58,898 nt of DNA from Nitrospira sp. (GCA_005116895.1 SWDO01000014.1:285341-344238); one strand, 5' to 3'; positions 37,415-45,601 are shown, counted from the stretch's first letter. Translations and numbers: made by a program. Notes: a model not told the origin generated them from the sequence alone.

Positions 37415-38014
37415 ATGACGAAAGACGAGTTAATCGCATTTGAAGAGGAAATTGCCACATTGTTCAATGCAGGAAAGATTCGCGCGCCCATTCATCTGTA
37501 TTTTGGAAATGAAGAGGCGATGATCCGAGTATTTCGCAATATTCGCGCTCAGGACTGGGTATTTTGCTCGTGGCGCTCGCATTATCAGTGCTTGTTGAAG
37601 GGGGTCCCGAAAGATTCTGTCCGAGATGAGATCGTGGCCGGCCGGTCGATTTCCCTCTGCTTCCCGGAGCAGCGTGTGTTCTCCTCGGCCATTGTCGGTG
37701 GTGTCTTGCCGATCGCCGTCGGCGCGGCGATGTCGATTCAGCGGCGTGGGGAGGATGCCAAAGTCTACTGCTTCATGGGTGATATGACAGCCGAGACAGG
37801 GATTGCGCACGAGGCGATCAAGTACAGCCGAAACCACTGCTTGCCGATCCACTTCATTATTGAGGATAACGCAAAATCAGTCTGTACCGATACCAGAGAG
37901 GCCTGGAATCAACCTCGCCTGAGTTTTGAAGGCGCAGCCGACGAGTACATCAGCTACTACCGCTATGAAACGAAGTATCCGCATGCGGGCGCCGGCGTGC
38001 GGGTTCAGTTCTAA
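37415..38014 (+). CDS. Thiamine-diphosphate enzyme, alpha/N-terminal subunit (transketolase/E1-alpha-like)
   Basis: 199 residues. The thiamine diphosphate motif is seen as CFMGDMTAETG followed about 26 residues later by FIIEDNAKSV, matching GD-x(24-27)-N. The first third (YFGNEEAMIRVFR, WRSHYQCLLKGVP) resembles E1-alpha and sugar-locus transketolase N-terminal proteins, but it is shorter than E1-alpha (about 320). Its partner is the next gene. Together they would make or transfer a two-carbon unit. In sugar loci such pairs are candidates for building branched or extended sugars. GGGGAG precedes the ATG. Confidence 0.82.
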   Translation: MTKDELIAFEEEIATLFNAGKIRAPIHLYFGNEEAMIRVFRNIRAQDWVFCSWRSHYQCLLKGVPKDSVRDEIVAGRSISLCFPEQRVFSSAIVGGVLPIAVGAAMSIQRRGEDAKVYCFMGDMTAETGIAHEAIKYSRNHCLPIHFIIEDNAKSVCTDTREAWNQPRLSFEGAADEYISYYRYETKYPHAGAGVRVQF

Positions 38015-38097
38015 CAGGATGTTGAAAAATTTCTCCAGCTTCGTTCTCGCCTCTTCGCTTGCTGCGGCCTTGCTGGACGGCATTTTTGAACATTCTG
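38015..38097. repeat. MITE/REP-like intergenic element, copy 1
   Basis: Starts immediately after the TAA of the upstream gene with CAGGATGTTGAAAAAT and ends with ATTTTTGAACATTCTG, imperfect terminal inverted repeats. It shares the core GCTGCGGCCTTGCTGGACGG with copy 2 at 38691. A further inverted end (TTTTCAACAGCC) lies at about 38127-38138. Too short for a transposase; probably a non-autonomous element or repetitive palindromic sequence. Confidence 0.75.
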
Positions 38098-38153
38098 CAC
38101 GCCAGGATTTGCGATTGCCAAAAAGATTTTCAACAGCCTTTCTAAGGTGAGAC

Positions 38154-38690
38154 ATGAAATATTTTGATGAACTTCAGCGGTCGATGAATTACCTGGCGCA
38201 GGATTCGCGGACGGTTTTTCTCGGACAGGCAGTGTCTGTTGCTGGAACGGCGATGAGCAACACGCTCAAGGAGGTGCCCTCCGATCGCTTGATCGAGCTT
38301 CCGGTCGCCGAGGAGATGCAGATGGGAATGACGACCGGTTTGGCCTTGAGCGGGCTCGTTCCCGTGAGCATTTTCCCGCGATGGAATTTCCTGCTCTTGG
38401 CCATTAATCAGTTAGTCAACCATTTAGACAAAATTCAGGTGATGTCCAATGGCGGGTACAAAAGTAAAGCCATTATCAGGACGGGAATCGGGGCCCAGCG
38501 TCCGCTTCACCCGCAGCATCAGCATGTGGGTGACTTTACCGAGGCGATCCGCATGATGTGCAGCACGATCGAGATCATCCGGCTGGAAGAACCAAAAGAT
38601 GTCTTTCCGGCCTATGAGTGGGCCCTGTTGCGTGACGATGGACGCAGCACCATCATTGTCGAGTATGGCGATTACTACAACGAGAAATAA
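38154..38690 (+). CDS. Thiamine-diphosphate enzyme, beta/C-terminal subunit (transketolase/E1-beta-like)
   Basis: 178 residues, pyrimidine-binding domain only. LPVAEEMQMGMTTGLALSG carries the Glu that activates the thiazolium (equivalent to E1-beta or transketolase), followed by PVSIFPRWNFLLLAINQLVNHLDKI. The C-terminal transketolase domain present in full E1-beta is absent, so this is a reduced subunit. Separated from its partner by a MITE-like repeat of about 140 bases. The substrate is unknown; the neighbouring GDP-sugar genes suggest a nucleotide sugar acceptor. Confidence 0.82.
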   Translation: MKYFDELQRSMNYLAQDSRTVFLGQAVSVAGTAMSNTLKEVPSDRLIELPVAEEMQMGMTTGLALSGLVPVSIFPRWNFLLLAINQLVNHLDKIQVMSNGGYKSKAIIRTGIGAQRPLHPQHQHVGDFTEAIRMMCSTIEIIRLEEPKDVFPAYEWALLRDDGRSTIIVEYGDYYNEK

Positions 38691-38812
38691 CAGGCTGTTG
38701 AAAAAGTCCGCCAGCGGCGTTCTCGCATCACTCAGAGGCTCAACGTACCGAAGCGTACGCCTCGTCTCTTCGCTCGCTGCGGCCTTGCTGGACGGCCTTT
38801 TTGAGCATCCTG
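38691..38812. repeat. MITE/REP-like intergenic element, copy 2
   Basis: Begins directly after the TAA of the upstream gene with CAGGCTGTTGAAAAAGTCC and ends with GGCCTTTTTGAGCATCCTG: imperfect terminal inverted repeats of about 18 bases. The core GCTGCGGCCTTGCTGGACGG is shared with copy 1, but copy 2 has about 40 extra bases holding a small hairpin (CGTAC...GTACG) near 38745-38760. From memory such elements are frequent in Nitrospira genomes; this is not checked. Confidence 0.78.
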
Positions 38813-38911
38813 CGAACAGGTAGAAGTGGTTTTTAAAATGTCTGATAGCGGCGTCTGGTTGCGGAGGTGAAGTTTGTATCGGATGCTTCTGAGGGGTGTG
38901 AGTAGGTGTCT

Positions 38912-40081
38912 ATGAAATATCCGTTGATGCGCAACAATATACTTCGTGAAGATTTGGATGCGGTGATCGAGCATCTCAAACAGGAAGATCCGATCCTGAC
39001 GCACGGTTCGAATGTGCGGGCCTTTGAGGCCGAATGGTCTGCCTGGTTGGGGGTAACGCACAGTGTCTTCGTCAATTCCGGAGCGTCGGCGAATCTCTTG
39101 ACGATGGCCGTCCTGAAAATCCGTTACCCCGAGGGCGGAGAAGTGATCGTTCCGCCCTTGGCCTGGGTCTCCGATATCGCGTCGGTGTTGCAGAATGGAT
39201 TCACGCCGGTTTTCGTGGATATCGATCCCCGGACCCTGGGAATGAATCCTGATAAAGTTTGCACCGCCATTACGGAACGGACCCGCGCAGTATTTCTGAC
39301 GCACGTACAAGGCTTCGATGGGTTGGAAGATCGGCTGTTGGCCGAGTTGCGGCAGCGACATGTTCCACTGATCGAGGACGTGTGCGAGTCTCATGGGGCC
39401 ACGCATCAGGGTCGGAAATTGGGTGCCTTGGGGTGGATTTCAAACTTCTCCTTCTACTACGCGCACCATATGAGCACGATTGAGGGAGGGATGATCTGCA
39501 CGAATGATCAGGAAGTGTATCAGCAGGTCCGTATGTTGCGGTCTCATGGCATGGTCCGAGAGGCCAACGATCCGGCGGTCCAAGCGGCCTACCGATCCGC
39601 CAATCCGGAATTGAATCCTGACTTCATTTTTGCATTCCCGGCCTATAACACCAGGAATACGGAGATCGGCGGCATCCTGGGTCGAAGCCAACTGAAGCGT
39701 CTGGATCGTAACGTGAAGCGTCGGACGGACAATCTGGTGCGATTCATGCAGCAGATCGACTCGACGAGGTACCGAACTGACTTCAAGATCGAAGGATCGA
39801 GCAACTATGCATTTAATCTGATTCTGAAACGGCCGGACAACGCATTGGTCGAGCGTCTCATGAAGGTGATGCGCGAGGCGGGAATCGAGTTTCGGCGTGG
39901 GAGTGCGGGTGGAGGTAATCAAATTCGCCAGCCGTATCTAAAAGGGGTTGTGCCGAAAGATCACCATTTGCAGTTTCCGGAAACCGAGCATGTTCACTTC
40001 TACGGTTTCTACATCGGGAACTATCCGGATCTGCACGATGAGGAGATCGATGAATTGTGCAAGGTACTAAACTCTGCGTGA
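38912..40081 (+). CDS. DegT-fold PLP enzyme with His at the Lys position: predicted sugar 3-dehydratase (ColD/E1-like)
   Basis: A DegT/DnrJ/EryC1-fold protein of about 389 residues. Most members are aminotransferases with the PLP-binding Lys six residues before the EGG motif. Here the stretch is FSFYYAHHMSTIEGG, with His near residue 185 at that position, as in GDP-4-keto-6-deoxymannose 3-dehydratase (ColD) and CDP-hexulose 3-dehydrase (E1). Other PLP contacts are present: NSGASANL, PPLAWVSD, EDVCESHGA. So it probably removes the C3 hydroxyl of a 4-keto nucleotide sugar. I see no E1-type 2Fe-2S partner, which fits ColD better. Confidence 0.85.
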   Translation: MKYPLMRNNILREDLDAVIEHLKQEDPILTHGSNVRAFEAEWSAWLGVTHSVFVNSGASANLLTMAVLKIRYPEGGEVIVPPLAWVSDIASVLQNGFTPVFVDIDPRTLGMNPDKVCTAITERTRAVFLTHVQGFDGLEDRLLAELRQRHVPLIEDVCESHGATHQGRKLGALGWISNFSFYYAHHMSTIEGGMICTNDQEVYQQVRMLRSHGMVREANDPAVQAAYRSANPELNPDFIFAFPAYNTRNTEIGGILGRSQLKRLDRNVKRRTDNLVRFMQQIDSTRYRTDFKIEGSSNYAFNLILKRPDNALVERLMKVMREAGIEFRRGSAGGGNQIRQPYLKGVVPKDHHLQFPETEHVHFYGFYIGNYPDLHDEEIDELCKVLNSA

Positions 40082-40088
40082 GACCGTC

Positions 40089-40790
40089 ATGCCCTCGGCC
40101 GTGATTCTTGCCGGCGGGCTCGGGACCAGGTTGCGCAGTGCCGTGCCCGACCTTCCGAAGCCCATGGCTCCGATCAGCGGACGCCCTTTTCTTGAATATC
40201 AACTCGATTATTGGATCAGCCAGGGCGTTAGCCGATTCGTGTTGTCCGTGGGGTACCGACATGAAGCTATCACGGAACATTTTGGGCCTCGATACAAAGG
40301 TGTGGACCTGGAATATGCTATTGAGGAACACCCATTGGGTACTGGTGGTGCGTTTCTGCTTGCCGCAGAGAAAACTGGCCTTCGAGAGCCATTTTTGCTT
40401 CTGAATGGAGACACCTACTTCGGGGTGGACTGGAGTGTATTGAACGCCTATGCGTTGGAACATGACGCAGACTGGTGCTTGTCTTTGTTCAGAACGAGTG
40501 AGCAGGGGCGGTACATGGGCATCGAGCTGTCGTCTGAGGGACGGATTACGTCTCTGAAATCGGGCGTAGAGCAAGGGCCTCGTCTTGCCAACGGGGGAGT
40601 CTATTGGGTGCACCCACGCGTATTGTCCGGGGCTCGGACTTTCGGTGAAAAGCTGTCCTTAGAAAACGACCTGTTTCCAGGCGCGCTCGCCGCCGACCAG
40701 CGGTTATTTGGACTTGAATTCACGCGGACGTTTATCGACATCGGAGTGCCCGCCGACTATCATCGAGCCGCCACCCTGCTAGCTGGCTAG
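40089..40790 (+). CDS. hddC: Sugar-1-phosphate nucleotidyltransferase, HddC-like
   Basis: 233 residues. AVILAGGLGTRLRS is the NTP-binding signature, LPKPMAPISGRPFLEYQLDYW the second motif, and LLNGDTYFGVDW the metal-binding Asp. Closest in pattern to D-glycero-alpha-D-manno-heptose 1-phosphate guanylyltransferase (HddC), the step after HddA. Sugar specificity is inferred from the HddA-like kinase in the same block; glucose or mannose transferases look similar. Confidence 0.8.
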   Translation: MPSAVILAGGLGTRLRSAVPDLPKPMAPISGRPFLEYQLDYWISQGVSRFVLSVGYRHEAITEHFGPRYKGVDLEYAIEEHPLGTGGAFLLAAEKTGLREPFLLLNGDTYFGVDWSVLNAYALEHDADWCLSLFRTSEQGRYMGIELSSEGRITSLKSGVEQGPRLANGGVYWVHPRVLSGARTFGEKLSLENDLFPGALAADQRLFGLEFTRTFIDIGVPADYHRAATLLAG

Positions 40791-40832
40791 GCTTCTGCGA
40801 TCACGGTTCAATCAACAGAAAAGGACACATCT

Positions 40833-41771
40833 ATGAACTTCAACATCCTTGTCACGGGCGGTGCGGGTTATCTTGGCTCTACCATGGTCCCAGATCTTCT
40901 TCAGCTCGGCCACAAGGTGACGGTGTTGGACAGCTTCATGTACAAGCAGTCCAGCCTCAACCATATGTGCCATCATTCCAACTTTTCAGTCGTGAGAGGC
41001 GATATCCGGATCGAAAGTGTCATGGCTCCGCTGATCAAGAAGGCCGATATTGTAATTCCGTTAGCTGCGCTGGTGGGGGCGCCGATGTGCAGCCAGGACC
41101 CGGTGGGCGCGACTACCGTCAACCATGACGCCATAGTTCTGATGCTGAAGCTGCTGTCGAAGCAGCAGATGGTCCTGATGCCCACGACCAACAGCGCCTA
41201 CGGCACCGGGGACAAGAATAACTTCTGCACCGAGGAGTCGCCACTCAACCCAATTTCGATCTATGCAAAGGAAAAAGTTGGAATTGAGAAAGAGTTGATG
41301 CAGCGGGAGAACGCGATCAGTTTTCGACTGGCCACCGTGTTCGGGATGTCGCCGCGCATGCGGATCGATCTGTTGGTAAACGATTTTACGTACCGGGCCG
41401 TCCACGATCGCTTCGTGGTGTTGTTTGAAAGTTCCTTCAAGCGCAATTACGTCCATGTGCGTGACGTCTCGCGCGTGTTCCAACATGCCATGTCAAACTT
41501 CGACAAGATGAAAGGCCAGATCTACAACGTCGGTCTGTCTGATGCCAATGTGTCGAAGCGAGAGCTCTGTGAACACATCCAGAAGCAGGTGCCGGACTTC
41601 GTATTCCTCGATGCTCCGGTCGGCAAGGACCCGGATCAACGTAACTATATTGTGTCGAACGCCAAAATCGAAGCCACCGGATTCAAACCGATGTTTTCGC
41701 TCGATGCGGGTATCAGCGACTTGATCAAGGGATACACGATGATCAAGAACACGCGCTATGGGAACGTATAA
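40833..41771 (+). CDS. NAD-dependent nucleotide-sugar epimerase/dehydratase
   Basis: 312 residues, extended SDR: LVTGGAGYLGSTMVPDLL at the start, IPLAALVGAPMCSQDP, then TTNSAYGTG and the catalytic YAKEK, and RNYVHVRDVSRVF. Preceded by AAAAGGA. It would act on a nucleotide sugar at C4 (epimerisation) or as a 4,6-dehydratase feeding the ColD-like enzyme. SAYGTG replaces the usual SSVYG. The exact reaction cannot be read from sequence. Confidence 0.82.
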   Translation: MNFNILVTGGAGYLGSTMVPDLLQLGHKVTVLDSFMYKQSSLNHMCHHSNFSVVRGDIRIESVMAPLIKKADIVIPLAALVGAPMCSQDPVGATTVNHDAIVLMLKLLSKQQMVLMPTTNSAYGTGDKNNFCTEESPLNPISIYAKEKVGIEKELMQRENAISFRLATVFGMSPRMRIDLLVNDFTYRAVHDRFVVLFESSFKRNYVHVRDVSRVFQHAMSNFDKMKGQIYNVGLSDANVSKRELCEHIQKQVPDFVFLDAPVGKDPDQRNYIVSNAKIEATGFKPMFSLDAGISDLIKGYTMIKNTRYGNV

Positions 41772-41859
41772 CGTATAATGGCGATGCACGCTTAGATTAC
41801 CGAAAGGTATTGACCATTCGGCTCAATAGTATGCGAATTCACTCCTTATCAGGCGACAG

Positions 41860-42654
41860 GTGAGGCTGATTCTTCAGCTGTTTCGAAACCTGTATCGCCA
41901 CCAGACGATGATTCTTGCCCTGGCGGCTCGAGATCTGCAAGGCAGATACGCTGGGACGCAGGGCGGGATTCTGTGGGCTTTTGTACATCCGGTAGCCGTC
42001 ATATTCATATTCTATTTTTTTTTTGCCATCGGATTTCGATCTCAGGGGCCAGGCAATACACCATTCATACTTTGGTTTGTCTCTGTTTTTGTGCCGTGGT
42101 TGTTTTTTAACGAATCGCTGACCTCAATCACGGATTCCGTCGTCCGGAACGCTCATTTTATCAAGAAGACTGTTTTTCCCTCGGAAGTTCTCGCGATAGT
42201 CCATCTGATGGCAAGTCTAGTGCCCCACGGGGTCTTCACGGTCCTCTTGGCGGGGATGCTGGCTTACTATCACGTAACGTTTCATCTCTCTATGCTCCTG
42301 ATGCTGTACTTTGTTTTTTGCACCTGTGTCCTCGTCGTAGGGGTAGGCTGGTTCCTGTCAGCTATCCAAGTATTCTACAGGGACATCTCTCATGGGCTTG
42401 GTATTGGATTGAACCTCTTATTTTGGGCGACCCCTATCGTCTGGTCACCCGATAATCTGCCAGAACAGTACCAACCGATCTTGCGGTATAACCCTCTCGA
42501 CTACATTATTCAGGGGTATCGTGGTGTGTTGGTCTCCCATCAGCTTCCAGACGCTGGCCAGACTTTGTACTTTTGGAGCGTTGCACTCCTTTTTCTTCTA
42601 GCGGGCGCCTACGTGTTCGGCCGACTCAAGCCGGAATTCGCCGACGTAATGTAG
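41860..42654 (+). CDS. ABC-2 type polysaccharide exporter permease (Wzm-like)
   Basis: 264 residues with six predicted membrane segments, GTG start behind GGCGACAG. The ABC-2 polysaccharide pattern is clear: LAARDLQGRYAGTQGGILWAFVHPV at the N-terminus, PWLFFNESLTSITDSVVRNAHFIKKTVFPSEVL, and LLFWATPIVWSP and NPLDYIIQGYR toward the end. With the next gene it would export an undecaprenyl-linked O-polysaccharide made in the cytoplasm. Confidence 0.9.
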   Translation: MRLILQLFRNLYRHQTMILALAARDLQGRYAGTQGGILWAFVHPVAVIFIFYFFFAIGFRSQGPGNTPFILWFVSVFVPWLFFNESLTSITDSVVRNAHFIKKTVFPSEVLAIVHLMASLVPHGVFTVLLAGMLAYYHVTFHLSMLLMLYFVFCTCVLVVGVGWFLSAIQVFYRDISHGLGIGLNLLFWATPIVWSPDNLPEQYQPILRYNPLDYIIQGYRGVLVSHQLPDAGQTLYFWSVALLFLLAGAYVFGRLKPEFADVM

Positions 42655-42672
42655 TACCGTCTACATCTTCAG

Positions 42673-44007
42673 ATGATTGCAATTTCGGTTAGGAACGTAT
42701 CTAAGAAATTTAGGCTCTTTGCTTCTCCACGGGAGCGACTTTTCGAGACGTGCCATCCATTCCGGAAACGGTATCACCGAGAGTTTTTGGCTCTCAATGA
42801 GGTCAGTATTGATATTCCGAAGGGGAGGACCATCGGAATTATCGGACGAAACGGATCAGGGAAATCCACCCTTCTTCAGATCATTGCGGGAATAGTCCAA
42901 CCTACAAGCGGCAGCGTGGTTGTGAATGGGAGAGTTGCGGCATTGCTCGAGCTCGGAGCTGGGTTCAATCCAGATTTCACAGGGCGTGACAATGTGATGC
43001 TGAATGGCGCATTACTTGGAATCCCGCGTGATGAGATGATCGAGCGCATGCCGCACATCCAAGCGTTTGCCGACATCGGCGAGTTTTTCGATCAGCCCGT
43101 CAAAACATATTCATCGGGGATGTTTGTGCGGGCTGCGTTTGCTGCCACGATTCACGTAGACCCTGATGTTCTAATAATTGATGAGGCATTGGCGGTAGGA
43201 GATGCGAAGTTTCAACACAAGTGTTATGAGCATTTGTCGGCCTTGCGCGAGCGAGGTATCACGATCTTGTTCGTTACTCACAGTATGGCGTTGATCACAA
43301 CTTATGCGCAGCAGGCGGTTTTGCTGGATCATGGGGAGCTTGTAGCAGACGGAGAGCCGGGATTGGTCGTCGATAAGTATCATGAGTTGCTCTTTGGAAG
43401 GAACGGTTCTGAGCAAGGCTTGCAGAGTATCGCCGAGAAAGAAGTGGGTAAGAGCATGAACTGTAGAGCTCTCGATATGCTTGACAAGTCCCAGAGAGAC
43501 GATGTCTGCTCTGTACGGAGAAGTTACAATAGGACCGAAACGCGATTTGGAAACGGCGAAGCCAAAATCGTAGACTACGCACTTCAATATGACGATGTGT
43601 GGGATGTTGTGGATGTTCCCTTTCGGTCGACGCTCAATATCTATGTGAAGGTGGCATTCTTTGGCGATGTCTCGGCGCCTGCAGCTGGGTTCTGCATTAA
43701 GACTGTCGAGGGAATTTATGTCTATGCCACGAATACTATTATTATGGGTAGGCAAATAAGACCGGCCTCTAGCGGAGATGTCTGGATCTTTAAGTTTTCG
43801 TTTGCGCTCACAGTAAGTCCCGGAGACTACTTTTTTGATCTTGCCGTTCTGGAAGTTGATGGTACTCGGGGGGGATGTGTGCTGGATGTTCGCCGATCGA
43901 TTGCTCATTGTGTGGTGTCCTTGGAGCGAGACCGAACGTTTGATGGTCTCGTCGACCTTGATCCGAGCTTTGAGGTTATAGAAGAACAATCACGAGTCCG
44001 ACTCTAA
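42673..44007 (+). CDS. ABC exporter ATPase with C-terminal glycan-binding domain (Wzt-like)
   Basis: 444 residues. Residues 1-~240 are the ATPase: Walker A GRNGSGKST, an ELGAGFNPDFTGRDN region typical of O-antigen exporters, signature TYSSGM, Walker B VLIIDEALAVGD and switch His in FVTHS. Residues ~270-440 form a beta-rich domain (RFGNGEAKIVDYAL, GFCIKTVEGIYVYATNT) like the Wzt C-terminal domain that reads the non-reducing end cap of the polymer before export. By eye the stretch is AT-richer than the core LPS genes, which hints at separate origin. Confidence 0.9.
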   Translation: MIAISVRNVSKKFRLFASPRERLFETCHPFRKRYHREFLALNEVSIDIPKGRTIGIIGRNGSGKSTLLQIIAGIVQPTSGSVVVNGRVAALLELGAGFNPDFTGRDNVMLNGALLGIPRDEMIERMPHIQAFADIGEFFDQPVKTYSSGMFVRAAFAATIHVDPDVLIIDEALAVGDAKFQHKCYEHLSALRERGITILFVTHSMALITTYAQQAVLLDHGELVADGEPGLVVDKYHELLFGRNGSEQGLQSIAEKEVGKSMNCRALDMLDKSQRDDVCSVRRSYNRTETRFGNGEAKIVDYALQYDDVWDVVDVPFRSTLNIYVKVAFFGDVSAPAAGFCIKTVEGIYVYATNTIIMGRQIRPASSGDVWIFKFSFALTVSPGDYFFDLAVLEVDGTRGGCVLDVRRSIAHCVVSLERDRTFDGLVDLDPSFEVIEEQSRVRL

Positions 44008-44034
44008 TCCACGATTGACTCTAGGAGCCAAGCA

Positions 44035-45594
44035 ATGAATCGATTTTTCGATATGAACGGTACGCTGTCCTTGCCGAAAATGATTGAAATCGATCCGGTA
44101 GAGACGTGTAATCTTAGGTGCCGCATGTGTCACGTCAGCTTCATGCCTGCAGAGAAGCATCCAGTTTTTGACGTCACTCTGGTCCCCAAGTTAAAGGCAT
44201 TGGAAGGAGCTTTTGCTTCCATCGGATCCGGTTTCGAGCCATTGTTATACAACGATTTTGATCGACTTATGGGAGGGTTCGCCGATCTTGGTGTTCGAAT
44301 GCAGCTCATTACCAATGGGACACTGCTTGATAAGAGTAAGTTAAAGATATTGCTTGATTGCGATATGGACATCATTAATTTTTCCTTCGATGGCATTAGA
44401 AAAGATACGTTCGAATATATCCGTCGCGGAGCCGACCATAACAAGACGTTGACTAATATTTTGGATGCTCGAGCGGGGTTTTCGGGTAGGCAAACGGCGT
44501 TCCTTATCAATAGCACAACGATGAGAAGTAATCTCGATGAGTCAATCGAGATTCTCGACTTTTGGGATCGTCATGATTTTGATGTCGTGCGGTTTTTACC
44601 GATGCAGGTGCGCTATCCCGATCAAGAGCTGATCCAGGAAAGCTTGTATCCAATCAGAGAAGATATGAAGAGAGTATTTGATAGCGCTGCGGCACACTTG
44701 ATCGAGAATAATCTGAAGACGGTCATGCTTCTTCCATATCTATACTCCTCCAAAATTCGAGAAAGATTTCCTGATAACTACGATGGTTTGTATGTCTGTT
44801 CTAGCAATTCGGCGAAGCGGAAGGTTCTGAGCTTGCGGGAGAGATTTCAGCTCGGCGACCATCCGTTGATGCGTTTCTATGACTGCCGCGCGGCTTTTAC
44901 TAGTGCCACGATCTTGGCCAATGGTGATATCCAACTCTGTTACAAGTACTCGATTGGCAATCTTCATAAAGACAGCTTCGAGGATATCTGGTTCGGCGAA
45001 CAAGCGAATCGCGTGCGGCAATTGATAATTAATGAGCCAACAGATTGCGCGGCGTGTGACTGTTTCAAGTTCGGTATCGCCTTTCACAGGCTTGATGCGG
45101 ACTGCGTTGAAAATTATTTCACGGGAGAATTGGGATCTTATGTGAAGGACGTTGATTTTAATACCGGCCTTATCCACGCTAGGGTTACCCCTAAGCCTCC
45201 CCGACTCGTCCTTTCAGAAGGGGGCTATAACATCGTGGCGTATGGTGATAAGTATTTCGGAATACCGCATACTGTGGGGCCTTTGGATGTAGATAAGGCC
45301 GATTTTTCAACCATGCCAAACGTAATAGTAGAAGGTCGATTTGCCTCGGCCTTGGCGCGCGTTCGTAACCACGCTAGGGTTACCCCTAGCCCTCCCAAGC
45401 TCGTCCTCTCAGAAGAGGACTACAACATCGTGGCGTATGATGGTAAGTATTTTGGCATACCACATTGTCTGGGCCCTCTGGAGGTAGATAAGGCCGATTT
45501 CTCGACCATTCCCGATGTAGTGATGGAAAAGGAATTTGAGGTGGTTCTGTCGCGCATCCGTAAAGCTACTAAACAAGGCGCGGCTTACAGGTAA
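44035..45594 (+). CDS. SPASM radical SAM protein with two C-terminal copies of the YNIV module
   Basis: 519 residues, AGGAG before the ATG. Radical SAM cluster Cys at 25, 29 and 32 (CNLRCRMC). A SPASM-like region follows at residues ~285-350: CRAAFTSATILANGDIQLC, then CAACDCF, which should bind an auxiliary FeS cluster. So it belongs with peptide- or sugar-modifying radical SAM enzymes. After it come two 65-residue repeats (DNA 45175-45369 and 45370-45564), each reading YNIVAY..KYFGIPH..GPL.VDKADFST. The same module ends three neighbouring proteins. The enzymatic substrate is unknown. Confidence 0.85.
   Translation: MNRFFDMNGTLSLPKMIEIDPVETCNLRCRMCHVSFMPAEKHPVFDVTLVPKLKALEGAFASIGSGFEPLLYNDFDRLMGGFADLGVRMQLITNGTLLDKSKLKILLDCDMDIINFSFDGIRKDTFEYIRRGADHNKTLTNILDARAGFSGRQTAFLINSTTMRSNLDESIEILDFWDRHDFDVVRFLPMQVRYPDQELIQESLYPIREDMKRVFDSAAAHLIENNLKTVMLLPYLYSSKIRERFPDNYDGLYVCSSNSAKRKVLSLRERFQLGDHPLMRFYDCRAAFTSATILANGDIQLCYKYSIGNLHKDSFEDIWFGEQANRVRQLIINEPTDCAACDCFKFGIAFHRLDADCVENYFTGELGSYVKDVDFNTGLIHARVTPKPPRLVLSEGGYNIVAYGDKYFGIPHTVGPLDVDKADFSTMPNVIVEGRFASALARVRNHARVTPSPPKLVLSEEDYNIVAYDGKYFGIPHCLGPLEVDKADFSTIPDVVMEKEFEVVLSRIRKATKQGAAYR
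45175..45564 (+). repeat. Tandem 195-bp coding repeat (two copies)
   Basis: Two units of exactly 195 bases (65 codons) back to back: 45175-45369 and 45370-45564. Both start CACGCTAGGGTTACCCCTA. About two thirds of the encoded residues are identical (44 of 65 by hand count). A recent in-frame duplication of the YNIV module inside the radical SAM gene. Confidence 0.9.
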
Positions 45595-45601
45595 CATCTC
45601 C

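Noticed and set aside
36718..37491. Open frame of 257 codons antisense to the GDP-fucose-synthase-like gene
   Set aside because: Shadow of a well-supported SDR gene and spans into the next gene.
38015..38150. Frameshift or readthrough joining the two thiamine-enzyme genes into one
   Set aside because: Each gene has its own start, the upstream one ends with a natural-looking C-terminus, and the intervening DNA is a repeat element seen again at 38691.
43171..43989. Open frame of 272 codons antisense to the Wzt C-terminal part
   Set aside because: The plus-strand frame continues the ATPase gene without break and resembles a Wzt glycan-binding domain; the antisense protein resembles nothing.
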